Source: Marinomonas pontica (GTDB lineage Bacteria > Pseudomonadota > Gammaproteobacteria > Pseudomonadales > Marinomonadaceae). Taken from it: a DNA stretch of 39,069 bases. The stretch lies in assembly GCF_026191375.1 (NCBI RefSeq), contig NZ_JAODTL010000023.1, positions 1-39,069 on the forward strand, in the 5' to 3' direction. Positions within the stretch are counted from its first letter, which is position 1. Each line of letters begins with the position of its first letter. Made by a program: the position numbers and the translations under genes. Below the pieces are notes generated by a model. The model saw only the letters and a list, made by a program, of their open reading frames with translations, was not told the origin of the DNA and did no database searches. Of the stretch, positions 10,345-18,214 are shown piece after piece.

Positions 10345-10732
10345 TGTTAGTGAAGGTTGCGGTAGGTATTATTTTACGTAATGATTCTGTTTTTTTAGCG
10401 CTTAGGAAGGCAGGTCAACATCAAGGTGGAATGTGGGAATTTCCTGGCGGCAAATGTGAAGCCTCGGAATCTGCAGAAACTGCGTTGGTGAGAGAGCTTG
10501 AAGAAGAGTGTGGTATTTTGGTTAAGGCTTGCTCGTTTTTTAAGGTTATCTCTCATGATTACGGTGATAAAAAAGTTGAACTTTTTTTTATAAAGTAACA
10601 GAATTTGATGGTGAGCCAATAGGTAAAGAGGGGCAAGAAGTTCGCTGGGTTGCGATTCCTGATTTATTGCAATATCCGTTTCCTGATGCAAACTTGCAAA
10701 TTGTGAATGAATTAGTTTCCTCTTCCAAATAA
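10344..10732 (+). pseudogene. mutT: MutT-type 8-oxo-dGTP diphosphatase, split by a one-base frameshift in a T8 tract
   Basis: The first frame (10344-10598, 84 residues) opens with MLVKVAVGIILRNDSVF and holds the complete Nudix box GGKCEASESAETALVRELEEECG. It stops at 10596-10598, shortly after a run of eight T (10582-10589). Read one base earlier after this run, the protein continues YKVTEFDGEPIGKEGQEVRWVAIPDLL and ends at 10732. This is the expected MutT C-terminal half (GKEGQ, RWV, DL). The restored product would have 129 residues, normal for MutT. The stretch T-TTT-TTT at 10583-10589 is in the right phase to be a -1 ribosomal slippery heptamer, so the gene could be recoded, broken, or a sequencing error. 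MutT removes 8-oxo-dGTP from the nucleotide pool. The start overlaps the argJ stop. Confidence 0.85.
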
Positions 10733-10744
10733 GGTTTTCCTTTC

Positions 10745-10779
10745 AAAAAAAGAGCTTCAAGTTGAAGCTCTTTTTTTTG
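10745..10779. terminator. Bidirectional terminator between mutT and the response regulator
   Basis: GAGCTTCAA (10752-10760) pairs with TTGAAGCTC (10762-10770). Seven A precede it and eight T follow, so it can stop transcription from both converging genes. Confidence 0.85.
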
Positions 10780-10782
10780 TCC

Positions 10783-11580
10783 TTAGTTTAAAATTTTGGC
10801 CAATAGTCTTCTAACAACACTTGGTTCAAAAGGTTTTCCGCAAATGGCATCCACGCCTTCTTGTGCAATGTTTGCAAGTTGGCTGTCTTCTGAGTTTGAG
10901 CTGACCATGAGAATAGGGATATGAGCTATTGCGGGATCGAGCCTGACGGCTTCGGTTAATTCTTTTCCATCCATTTCGGGCATATTGTAGTCGGTCACAA
11001 TGAGGTCGAATTCCATTTGGTTGAGAAGCGCAATCGCTTCTTTGCCATTTTCCGCAAATTGTATGTCTTCAATCCCCATTGTGTTAAGAGTCTTGCTGAC
11101 ATGCTTTCTTGCCATGCGACTATCGTCTGTCACCAGCACTCTGAGTGTTTTTGGGTCGAATAACTCTAGATCGATTTCTTCTTCGACAATTAAATCTAGT
11201 GTGGCGTGAATGGCTCTTTTTAGGTCTTTTTGGTTGAACGGTTTTGGAAGAATCGCGAGTACACCAGATTGTCTGAGGTGTTCTAAATGTTCGCGATTTC
11301 GCTCGCTTGAAATCAACATGAAGCACTGGTTTTCGGTGTCTTCATTGGATCTGATTTTGTCGATCAGGTCGTTTGCGGTTCCATCAGGCAAATACATGGA
11401 AGAGATAATGAGATCTGGAGGGAAGCGGCTTAATGAATCTAAAGTTTCTTGGATTGTGTTTGCGTATTCAATCTGTCGAATACCAGCATCTTCTAGCGCC
11501 TTGGTGATTATTTTCCTTTGCATGTCTGACGGTTCTACTAGGAGAAAAGATAGGTCATTTATCGCTGCGTAAGTACTCAT
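10783..11580 (-). CDS. Response regulator with two receiver domains, no output domain
   Basis: 265 residues consisting of two REC (CheY-like) domains in tandem, roughly residues 10-130 and 146-265. The second is canonical: acidic pair Asp152/Asp153, phospho-acceptor Asp197 in DLIVTDYNMPEMDG, Ser227, and Lys249 in GKPF. The first is degenerate. The phospho-acceptor position in DLIISSMYLPDG is Ser61, and the acidic pair is reduced to Glu16-Pro17, though Lys113 in PKPF is kept. It is therefore expected to be phosphorylated only on the second domain, with the first acting as a pseudo-receiver. There is no DNA-binding or enzymatic domain and no neighbouring histidine kinase, so its signalling partner is unknown. 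It converges on mutT across a shared terminator. Confidence 0.9.
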   Translation of the reverse strand: MSTYAAINDLSFLLVEPSDMQRKIITKALEDAGIRQIEYANTIQETLDSLSRFPPDLIISSMYLPDGTANDLIDKIRSNEDTENQCFMLISSERNREHLEHLRQSGVLAILPKPFNQKDLKRAIHATLDLIVEEEIDLELFDPKTLRVLVTDDSRMARKHVSKTLNTMGIEDIQFAENGKEAIALLNQMEFDLIVTDYNMPEMDGKELTEAVRLDPAIAHIPILMVSSNSEDSQLANIAQEGVDAICGKPFEPSVVRRLLAKILN

Positions 11581-11721
11581 GTTGTAAGGTCGCCTATTTG
11601 TTGGTGTTAATACTGCTTTTGCTCAGACTATTTTAAGGTTTATGGTTGCTTAGTAGTTAATATGATTATACTAAATAGGTTACCATGTTTTATCTAGTCT
11701 ATTTGAAAGGTAGGAGTTGTA

Positions 11722-12000
11722 ATGTCTACGGCAAGCGCATGTCATATTTTGGTGAAAACAAAAGCCGAGGCGGAATCGTTAAAGTCTAAATTGGATGCAG
11801 GTGCCGATTTTCATAAGCTCGCTAAGCAGTATTCTACTTGTCCATCTGGCAAGAAGGGCGGTGATCTTGGTGAGTTTCGTAAGGGTGATATGGTGCCCGC
11901 TTTTGATAAGGCTGTATTCAGTGGCCCTTTGTACAAAATTCAGGGGCCAGTCAAAACACAGTTTGGTTTCCACCTGATTAAAGTCTTGTATCGTTCGTAA
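11722..12000 (+). CDS. ppiC: Parvulin-type peptidyl-prolyl cis-trans isomerase
   Basis: A stand-alone 92-residue rotamase without a signal peptide, so a cytoplasmic PpiC-type parvulin. Visible are [22 protein letters not shown] at the start, the central [37 protein letters not shown], and the C-terminal [15 protein letters not shown]. All are hallmark segments of the family. Length matches E. coli PpiC (93 residues). GGTAGGAG at 11709-11716 is a good ribosome binding site. A DUF442 gene follows after 13 bases, probably in the same transcript. Confidence 0.95.
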   Translation: MSTASACHILVKTKAEAESLKSKLDAGADFHKLAKQYSTCPSGKKGGDLGEFRKGDMVPAFDKAVFSGPLYKIQGPVKTQFGFHLIKVLYRS

Positions 12001-12013
12001 AGGGGGTGTGTAA

Positions 12014-12445
12014 ATGGAGAGTCCAATTCAACTGGATGCGTTGTATTTTGTCGCACCCCAGATAGTTGCTGAAGATCTGAGTGAGCTCAAAGCAATGGGG
12101 TTTGAGAGGGTTATTAATAATCGTCCTGATGCGGAGTCGGATGGTCAGCCGAGCGGAGAGAGTTTGCGTGTCGTGGCTGAAGCGCTCGGCTTGGAGTATA
12201 TAAGTAATCCAATAGCGCTTCCTACGTTGTCTCAGGTTGAGGTTGATTTGCAAGGGAAAGCGCTTAATGATGATAAGAAAACCTTGGCGTTTTGTCGCAC
12301 AGGAACTCGCTCTTCGGTGCTATGGGTGTTGCTTGAAAACAGCCAAGGTAAAGAGGCCGAGTCATTAACTTCCTATGTGTCGTCTAAAGGCTTTGATCTG
12401 TCACGTTGCTCGTCAGCGATGGCGCCTTTGTTGAAGGCTAAATAG
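12014..12445 (+). CDS. DUF442 / TIGR01244-family phosphatase-like protein
   Basis: 143 residues of the family annotated as beta-lactamase-hydrolase-like or TIGR01244 sulfur transferase, which has a dual-specificity-phosphatase-like fold. The segments FVAPQIVAEDLSELKAMGFERVINNRPD and the P-loop-like LAFCRTGTRSSVLW (Cys near residue 96, CX5R arrangement) support it. In some bacteria this domain is fused to a persulfide dioxygenase-type hydrolase or linked to sulfide stress; here it stands alone. Substrate is unknown. It is preceded by GGGGG (12002-12006) and follows ppiC closely. Confidence 0.85.
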   Translation: MESPIQLDALYFVAPQIVAEDLSELKAMGFERVINNRPDAESDGQPSGESLRVVAEALGLEYISNPIALPTLSQVEVDLQGKALNDDKKTLAFCRTGTRSSVLWVLLENSQGKEAESLTSYVSSKGFDLSRCSSAMAPLLKAK

Positions 12446-12515
12446 CGTTTTATTCTTTGATAGGTCTGGAGCGTGTAAGCTCTTGAGTGTTTTAAATAGG
12501 CAGTATTGGTAAATT

Positions 12516-13127
12516 ATGGTTAGTCGTCCGTCACTAGAAACAGCTACCGCTTCAGATCCGGATCGATTTGTTGAGCCTTTAGAATTGGGAAAGCGTGTAA
12601 AAGAGATTCGTCTAGCAAGGGGCTGGACATTAGAGGAAGTGGGAAAGAGAACGGGGATTGCTCGTTCGACATTGTCCAAAATTGAAAATGACCAGGTTTC
12701 TCCCAGTTTTACTATTGTACAGAAACTTATTAATGGCTTGGAAATGGACTTGCCTCAACTGTTTGTTGAGGCAAGTGAGCACTCTATTGCTGGGCGCAGG
12801 GACGTTACGCGTAAGGGGCGGGGTGAGCCACACCCAACTGCGACGTATGAGCATGAGCTGTTGAACTACTCGATTAGTCGTAAGAAAATGGTTCCATTTA
12901 AAACGACAGTCAGAGCGAGGTCGTTTGGGGAGTTTAAGGAATGGGTTCGGCATGACGGTGAAGAGTTTTTGCTTGTGCTGCAGGGGAAAATTACTTTTTT
13001 CTCTGAGCTCTATGAGCCTATTGAGTTAAAAGAGGGTGACAGTGTGTATTATGATGCGTCTATGGGGCATGCGGTGGTCTCGTTGTCAGTAAAGGATGCA
13101 GAGATACTCTGGGTTGTTGCTCGTTAA
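12516..13127 (+). CDS. XRE-family transcriptional regulator with C-terminal cupin
   Basis: 203 residues. A helix-turn-helix of the XRE/Cro type occupies about residues 24-80 (LGKRVKEIRLARGWTLEEVG, then ARSTLSKIENDQVSPSFTIVQKL). A cupin beta-barrel fills the C-terminal half (EEFLLVLQGKITFFSEL, KEGDSVYYDASMGHAVVSL). Such proteins usually sense a small molecule or metal in the cupin and control a nearby metabolic gene. The class II DAHP synthase starts 36 bases downstream on the same strand and is the obvious candidate target, but no operator was identified. The effector is unknown. Confidence 0.9.
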   Translation: MVSRPSLETATASDPDRFVEPLELGKRVKEIRLARGWTLEEVGKRTGIARSTLSKIENDQVSPSFTIVQKLINGLEMDLPQLFVEASEHSIAGRRDVTRKGRGEPHPTATYEHELLNYSISRKKMVPFKTTVRARSFGEFKEWVRHDGEEFLLVLQGKITFFSELYEPIELKEGDSVYYDASMGHAVVSLSVKDAEILWVVAR

Positions 13128-13163
13128 TTTCAGAAAATATTTAGAAAAAGGTTGTATACGGTT

Positions 13164-14509
13164 ATGTCACAGTGGGAATTAGCAAGTTGGAGAGAAAAAA
13201 CGGCGTTACAGCAGCCGGTTTACCCAAATGCAGAGCACTTGTCTCGGGTTGAAGAGACTTTGGGTAAAATGCCTCCACTTGTTTTTGCAGGGGAGGCGCG
13301 CCAGCTGAAAAAGCGCTGGCTCAAGTAGCGAATGGTCAATCATTCTTGCTGCAAGGCGGGGACTGTGCGGAAAGTTTTGCCGAGTTTCATGCTAATAATA
13401 TCCGCGATACGTTTAAGGTGATGCTGCAGATGGCAGTGGTATTAACGTACGCAGGAAAATGCCCTGTTGTAAAGGTAGGTCGTATGGCTGGGCAATTTGC
13501 TAAACCTCGCTCTGCTGGAACAGAGGTTATTGGTGGTGTTGAGTTGCCGAGTTATCGCGGTGATATCATCAACGGTATTGATTTTACAAAGCAAGCTAGG
13601 GTTCCTGATCCAGATCGTTTAGTGCAGGTTTATAATCAAAGTGCGTCGACAATGAACCTGCTTCGTGCTTTTGCTCAAGGTGGTTTCGCCGACTTGCATC
13701 AGGTGCACCAGTGGAATTTAGATTTCTTGAATGCGAGCCCTGCAGGTAGTCGTTTTCAAGGTGTTGCGGATAAAATTGATGATGCTTTGCAGTTTATGGA
13801 GGCGTGCGGAATTGGGCCAGGCCTAGCTCAGCTTAAAGAAACGGATTTTTACACTTCGCATGAGGCGCTTTTGTTGCCATATGAGCAAGCGCTGACTCGA
13901 AAAGACAGTTTGACTGGCGAGTGGTACGATTGTTCTGCTCATATGTTATGGATTGGCGATAGAACGCGTCAGCTAGATGGTGCGCATGTTGAGTTCTTGC
14001 GTGGCGTTCAGAACCCGATAGGGGTTAAAGCTGGTCCAACAATGGATCCAGAGGATTTATTGAGACTTTGTGATGTTTTGAATCCAAATAATGAGGCGGG
14101 CCGCCTGAATATTATTGTTCGTATGGGGGCTGACAAAGTAGAAAGCGGAATGCCGAAACTGATTCAGGCGATTCAGCGTGAAGGTAAAAATGTTGTCTGG
14201 AGCAGTGACCCAATGCATGGCAATACCGTTAAGGCTTCTACCGGTTATAAAACCCGTCGAGTTGATGATGTTTTGAGAGAGGTGCAGCAGTTTTTCCAAG
14301 TTCATAACGCAGAAGGAAGTTACGCTGGTGGTGTGCATTTTGAAATGACGGGTCAGAATGTGACAGAGTGTGTTGGTGGTGCTTTCGAGGTCACTGAAGC
14401 GGATCTAGCGGATCGCTATCATACGCATTGTGATCCTCGTTTAAATGCGGATCAGTCTCTGGAGTTGGCGTTCATGATTTCAGACACTCTTAAGAAGGCA
14501 AGGTCCTAA
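13164..14509 (+). pseudogene. Class II 3-deoxy-7-phosphoheptulonate synthase, split by a one-base frameshift
   Basis: Condenses phosphoenolpyruvate and erythrose-4-phosphate at the head of the shikimate pathway (class II, plant-like AroF/AroH type). The true start at 13164 reads MSQWELASWREKTALQQPVYPN and continues to QLKK, then meets a stop at 13326. From the same point one base back, the frame reads [22 protein letters not shown] and is open to 14509. A single A missing from the A5 run at 13308-13312 explains the break. Restored length is 448 residues, as expected for the class. Motifs [33 protein letters not shown] and [15 protein letters not shown] are intact. The ATG at 13346 is not a credible start because it cuts off conserved sequence. 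This is a real lesion or a sequencing error. Confidence 0.88.
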
Positions 14510-14560
14510 TTATTCATGTGCTTATTTTGTCAATCTGCGGGTAGGCAAAATTCAGACATT

Positions 14561-14597
14561 AAAAAAGCTCAGTTGAATACCTAACTGAGCTTTTTTT
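14561..14597. terminator. Bidirectional terminator after the DAHP synthase
   Basis: AAAAAAGCTCAGTT (14561-14574) pairs with AACTGAGCTTTTTT across an eight-base loop. It serves the DAHP synthase on the + strand and the converging GIY-YIG-like gene on the - strand. Confidence 0.85.
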
Positions 14598-14614
14598 GTA
14601 TCTGGTTTCTGGGG

Positions 14615-15317
14615 TTAGCCTTTGCGACGACGGAAAGCCGAGGTGGCAGATTTCGATGTTACATCGATTTTCGCCATGATGAGAGCCATTTCTTCGGCTT
14701 CCTCTTGTTGTTGCGATTTTAGCTTTTCTTCGCGTTCTTTCTTTGAGGCTCTTTCTGCTTCATTTAGCATTTTTTGAATGCTTGCTTTGCTTTTGGTGCG
14801 AGCTGGAGTGGTTTTCTTTTCGACAACCTGGGTTGCTAGTGGTGCGCCCACTCTGTCTTCGCCAATGAGTTCGCCAAAAAAGGATTTTGCTGTTGGGCTA
14901 GGTTCGATTGCTTTTTTAGGTAGCTCAACGGTTTTTTTTGTCGCGACTTTTCGGGTTTTCTTCGGGTTGCTCTGCCGTCGATACGCCATTGGAATCAAAC
15001 AGTGCTTTTTTCCCAAAGCTTAGATTGGCCGACTTTTCCGCTGTTTGGGCGATTTTGTAGCCACGCAAACTTTCGCCGTTATAGATAGAAATATAATCGG
15101 TTTCTAGCTCGTACAGCTCTTGTTTGTCGGTTGTTTCGAAAAGCTCTTCAACAGTAAAAGCCTCAATGCCATTTTCTCTAATGTCATTGTACAGGGGGAA
15201 ATCAAGGCCTTCATTCGTGGCTTCTACGTATTGTTCGAATCGTTGAAAGCCGCTGTTGAAAGAAGTGCCAATATAATGCTTTCCAGAAATGTTGTTTGTG
15301 ATTTTAAAAACGACCAA
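14615..15317 (-). pseudogene. GIY-YIG-like protein with basic/coiled tail, apparently frameshifted at an A8 run
   Basis: The 5' frame (15317 down to 14925, 130 residues) starts MVVFKITNNISGKHYIGTSF and resembles a GIY-YIG nuclease-like fold (KHYIG, then FQRFEQYVEA, ELYELETDYISIYN). A second frame reaches 14615 and gives a lysine- and glutamate-rich tail containing NEAERASKKEREEKLKSQQQ, ending SAFRRRKG. The frames meet in a run of eight A on the coding strand (14932-14939). With seven A the protein reads KSRDKKTVELPKKAIEP and would be 233 residues long. The catalytic GIY-YIG motifs are weak, so nuclease activity is doubtful. It might instead be a 130-residue protein that simply ends. No partner gene is obvious. 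Confidence 0.55.
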
Positions 15318-15364
15318 AATCGCTGCCTCTTACGTAATATCTTTTTAATAGCACATAGCCCCCG

Positions 15365-15390
15365 TTCGCCTGAGTAAAATCAAAGGCGAA
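15365..15390. repeat. Intergenic inverted repeat between the O-methyltransferase and GIY-YIG-like genes
   Basis: TTCGCCT (15365-15371) pairs with AGGCGAA (15384-15390), and flanking CCC/GGG can extend the stem. It follows the O-methyltransferase stop on the - strand but has no T run, so it is at best a weak terminator or a 3' stabilising structure. Confidence 0.4.
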
Positions 15391-15411
15391 TAGGGACTAT
15401 AAGAAATAGGG

Positions 15412-16038
15412 TTAGTGTTTTACGACGATGTTAAGACCGTCACGAACATTTAAATGAACGTTCTCAACTCGTTGGTCTTTCGCAATTAAGCGGTTGACTT
15501 GATTGACAGCGATATCGCTGTTTTCTATTGGGTCTAGCACTCTTCCTTGCCATAGAGAGTTATCGATAATGATAAGCCCACCTGATCTAACCAGCGGTAG
15601 GACCGCTTCGTAGTAGTTTAGGTAATTGCGTTTATCTGCATCAATAAAGACAAAGTCAAACTGACCTTCAAGTGACTTGATTGTGTCGAGTGCGGGGCCG
15701 AAGATGGCTTTGATTTTGCTGCCGTACTCGCTACGATCAAAATAAGATTGAGCAAACTCTATTGCTCGAGGATTGGTTTCACAGCAAATGAGTTCGCCAT
15801 CACTCGGCATGCCTTCTGCAATAGAAAGGGCTGAATAACCAGTAAACATGCCAATTTCTAGGGCGCGTTTAGGTTGGGCGATTTTTGCCAAAAGCTTCAG
15901 AGTTCGACCAATGGTTTTTCCTGATAACTTGTTCGGGTAGCCCATATCTGAATAGGTTTTTTCAACCAATTCGATAAGTAGCTCGGGTTCTGATTGAGTG
16001 GTCTCAATGCAGTAGTCGTCAAGATCGTTGAAATCCAT
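15412..16038 (-). CDS. Class I SAM-dependent O-methyltransferase (CCoAOMT-like)
   Basis: 208 residues of the caffeoyl-CoA / catechol O-methyltransferase-like family. The SAM-binding glycine-rich motif is ALEIGMFTGYSALSIAEG near residues 60-77. The acidic motif GELICCETNPRAIEFAQ follows. The metal-binding region FDFVFIDADKRNYLNYYEAVLPLVRSGGLIIIDNSLW is diagnostic. In bacteria these small enzymes act on catechols or similar compounds and are usually divalent-cation dependent; the physiological substrate is unknown. The gene is transcribed away from thrS, with about 240 bases between them. Confidence 0.9.
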   Translation of the reverse strand: MDFNDLDDYCIETTQSEPELLIELVEKTYSDMGYPNKLSGKTIGRTLKLLAKIAQPKRALEIGMFTGYSALSIAEGMPSDGELICCETNPRAIEFAQSYFDRSEYGSKIKAIFGPALDTIKSLEGQFDFVFIDADKRNYLNYYEAVLPLVRSGGLIIIDNSLWQGRVLDPIENSDIAVNQVNRLIAKDQRVENVHLNVRDGLNIVVKH

Positions 16039-16276
16039 AGTGCCTTTTAATTACTGAAGTCTGTGTGAAACGGACGCCAATTTTACTCTGCGTGAAGAGA
16101 ATGTCTATGGCTTAAAGGTAGAAAAAAGACTTGATTTTTGCGGATGTCCATTGCGGGCAGAAAAAACACGTATTTAAATTAGATTCGCATGAATAATCGA
16201 AAAATGATAATTTATGCCCTGAAATTTACATGTGCTCTTTGGTATGGAGCACCACTGACTCCGATAGGGGAATAAA
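16039..16276. other. Divergent intergenic region: O-methyltransferase and thrS promoters, thrS leader
   Basis: No gene is seen here. The stretch must hold the promoters of both divergent genes. Its thrS-proximal end has the hairpin at 16232-16252 and the ribosome binding site AGGGGA at 16266-16271, listed separately. Confidence 0.6.
16231..16252 (+). promoter_or_regulatory. Candidate thrS translational operator: hairpin mimicking the tRNA-Thr anticodon arm
   Basis: GTGCTC (16232-16237) pairs with GAGCAC (16247-16252), and a U-G pair (16238/16246) closes a seven-base loop UUGGUAU. Read as an anticodon loop, this puts U at position 33, GGU at 34-36 and A at 37, which is a threonine anticodon. 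It ends 24 bases before the thrS ATG and just upstream of the AGGGGA ribosome binding site. In E. coli, threonyl-tRNA synthetase represses its own translation by binding an anticodon-arm-like hairpin about 30 bases before the start. The function here is inferred from this resemblance. Confidence 0.6.
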
Positions 16277-18214
16277 ATGCCTGTAATTACTTTGCCTGAT
16301 GGCAGCCAACGTTCTTTCTTAAACGCCGTGACGGTAATGCAAGTTGCCGAGGATATTGGTCCTGGTTTGGCTAAAGCGACCATTGCGGGTCGTGTAGATG
16401 GTCAGCTTGTCGATGCATGCGAACTTATTTCTGACGACGCGAAATTGAGCATCATCACGGGGAAAGACCCTGAAGGTGTGGAAATTATTCGTCACTCGTT
16501 TGCTCACCTTGTTGGTCATGCGGTCAAGCAGCTGTATCCGACTGCTGAGATGGCAATCGGCCCTGTGATTGATGAAGGTTTCTATTACGATATCGCGTAT
16601 GAACGTCCTTTTACGCCTGATGATTTAGTGGCCATTGAAAAACGCATCGCTGAATTGGTTAAGAAAGATTACGATGTTGTTAAGAAAATGACACCGATAG
16701 CGGAAGCGCGTCAACAATTCGTTGATCGTGGAGAAACATACAAAGTTGCTTTGATTGATGATATGAATGAGTCAACAACTGAGGTTGGCCTATACCATCA
16801 TGAAGAATACATGGATATGTGTCGCGGACCACATGTGCCTAATACACGTGTTTTACGTCATTTCAAATTGATGAAGTTGGCCGGTGCTTACTGGCGAGGC
16901 GATTCCAATAACGAGATGTTACAGCGTATCTATGGGACAGCTTGGAATGATAAAAAAGAGCTTAAAAACTACCTGACACGTATCGAAGAGGCAGAAAAAC
17001 GCGATCATCGTAAGTTAGGTAAAAAATTGGATCTGTTTCATGTTCAAGAAGAAGCACCAGGAATGGTCTTCTGGCACCCTAAAGGGTGGCGTTTATATCA
17101 AACGGTTGAGCAGTACATGCGCCAGAAACAGCTTGATAACAACTATCAAGAAGTTAAGACTCCTCAGATAGTTGACAGGGTTTTATGGGAGAAATCAGGG
17201 CATTGGGGTAAGTATCACGAGAATATGTTTACAACGCATTCTGAAAACCGTGATTACGCAGTAAAACCAATGAACTGTCCTTGTCATATTCAGGTATATA
17301 ATCAAGGTCTTAAAAGTTACCGTGATTTACCGTTCCGTATGGCTGAATTTGGTTCTTGTCATCGTAACGAGCCGTCAGGTGCGTTGCACGGTATTATGCG
17401 TGTGCGTAATTTTGTGCAAGATGACGGACACATCTTTGTAACAGAAGGGCAAATTCAGCAAGAAGTGTCTGAGTTTATTGATCTGTTGCACGAGGTTTAT
17501 GCGGATTTCGGCTTTGATAATATCGTTTATCGTTTGTCGACTCGCCCTGAGCAACGAGTTGGTTCCGATGAGGTTTGGGATAAGGCGGAGAAAGCATTAT
17601 CTGAAGCATTGGATTCAGCAGGGTTGGATTGGGAAGAATTGCCAGGCGAAGGCGCGTTTTACGGGCCTAAGATTGAGTTCTCACTAAAAGACGCCATCGG
17701 GCGCGTTTGGCAATGTGGTACTATTCAGGTCGATTTTTCGATGCCGACTCGTTTGGGAGCGCAATATGTCTCTGAAGATGGCTCTCGCCAAACTCCAGTT
17801 ATGTTGCATCGTGCTATTGTTGGGTCTCTTGAGCGTTTTATTGGTATTTTGATCGAAGAGACAGAAGGGGCATTTCCAGTCTGGCTTGCACCTGAACAAG
17901 TTGTTATCATGAACATTACAGATCGCCAAGCAGATTATTGTGCTGATTTGGCAAAAAGATTGAATTCAAATGGCTTTAGAGCAAAACTTGACTTGAGAAA
18001 CGAGAAGATCGGGTTTAAAATTCGCGAGCATACTCTTCAACGCGTACCATATATGATTGTAGTTGGTGATAAAGAGGTTGAACAGCAACAAGTTGCCGTT
18101 CGTACTCGTACTGGCGAAGATCTTGGTGTGATGAGTATATCCGATTTCGAGAATTTGCTTCAAAAAGAAGTTGCTCGCCGTAGCCGTAAACAAGAAGTGG
18201 AGATAGTACTATAA
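16277..18214 (+). CDS. thrS: Threonine--tRNA ligase
   Basis: Class II aminoacyl-tRNA synthetase charging tRNA-Thr. It has 645 residues. The N-terminal TGS domain ([14 protein letters not shown] onward) is followed by the editing domain with His73 and His77 in [11 protein letters not shown] and later [13 protein letters not shown]. The catalytic core shows [12 protein letters not shown] (zinc Cys), [20 protein letters not shown] (motif 2) and [23 protein letters not shown] (motif 3). A C-terminal anticodon-binding domain ends the protein. It is the first gene of the thrS-infC-rpmI-rplT-pheST-ihfA group. Its leader has a candidate self-repression operator. The stop is upstream of the ATG of infC and overlaps the candidate AUA start. 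Confidence 0.98.
   Translation: MPVITLPDGSQRSFLNAVTVMQVAEDIGPGLAKATIAGRVDGQLVDACELISDDAKLSIITGKDPEGVEIIRHSFAHLVGHAVKQLYPTAEMAIGPVIDEGFYYDIAYERPFTPDDLVAIEKRIAELVKKDYDVVKKMTPIAEARQQFVDRGETYKVALIDDMNESTTEVGLYHHEEYMDMCRGPHVPNTRVLRHFKLMKLAGAYWRGDSNNEMLQRIYGTAWNDKKELKNYLTRIEEAEKRDHRKLGKKLDLFHVQEEAPGMVFWHPKGWRLYQTVEQYMRQKQLDNNYQEVKTPQIVDRVLWEKSGHWGKYHENMFTTHSENRDYAVKPMNCPCHIQVYNQGLKSYRDLPFRMAEFGSCHRNEPSGALHGIMRVRNFVQDDGHIFVTEGQIQQEVSEFIDLLHEVYADFGFDNIVYRLSTRPEQRVGSDEVWDKAEKALSEALDSAGLDWEELPGEGAFYGPKIEFSLKDAIGRVWQCGTIQVDFSMPTRLGAQYVSEDGSRQTPVMLHRAIVGSLERFIGILIEETEGAFPVWLAPEQVVIMNITDRQADYCADLAKRLNSNGFRAKLDLRNEKIGFKIREHTLQRVPYMIVVGDKEVEQQQVAVRTRTGEDLGVMSISDFENLLQKEVARRSRKQEVEIVL

Noticed and set aside
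10395..10691. 98-codon open frame on the - strand opposite mutT.
   Set aside because: It is a shadow of the mutT coding sequence, which has a clear Nudix box on the + strand.
13346..13348. DAHP synthase starting at the ATG at 13346 as an intact gene.
   Set aside because: The conserved N-terminal 60 residues are found upstream in another frame, so the shorter frame is a fragment of a frameshifted gene.
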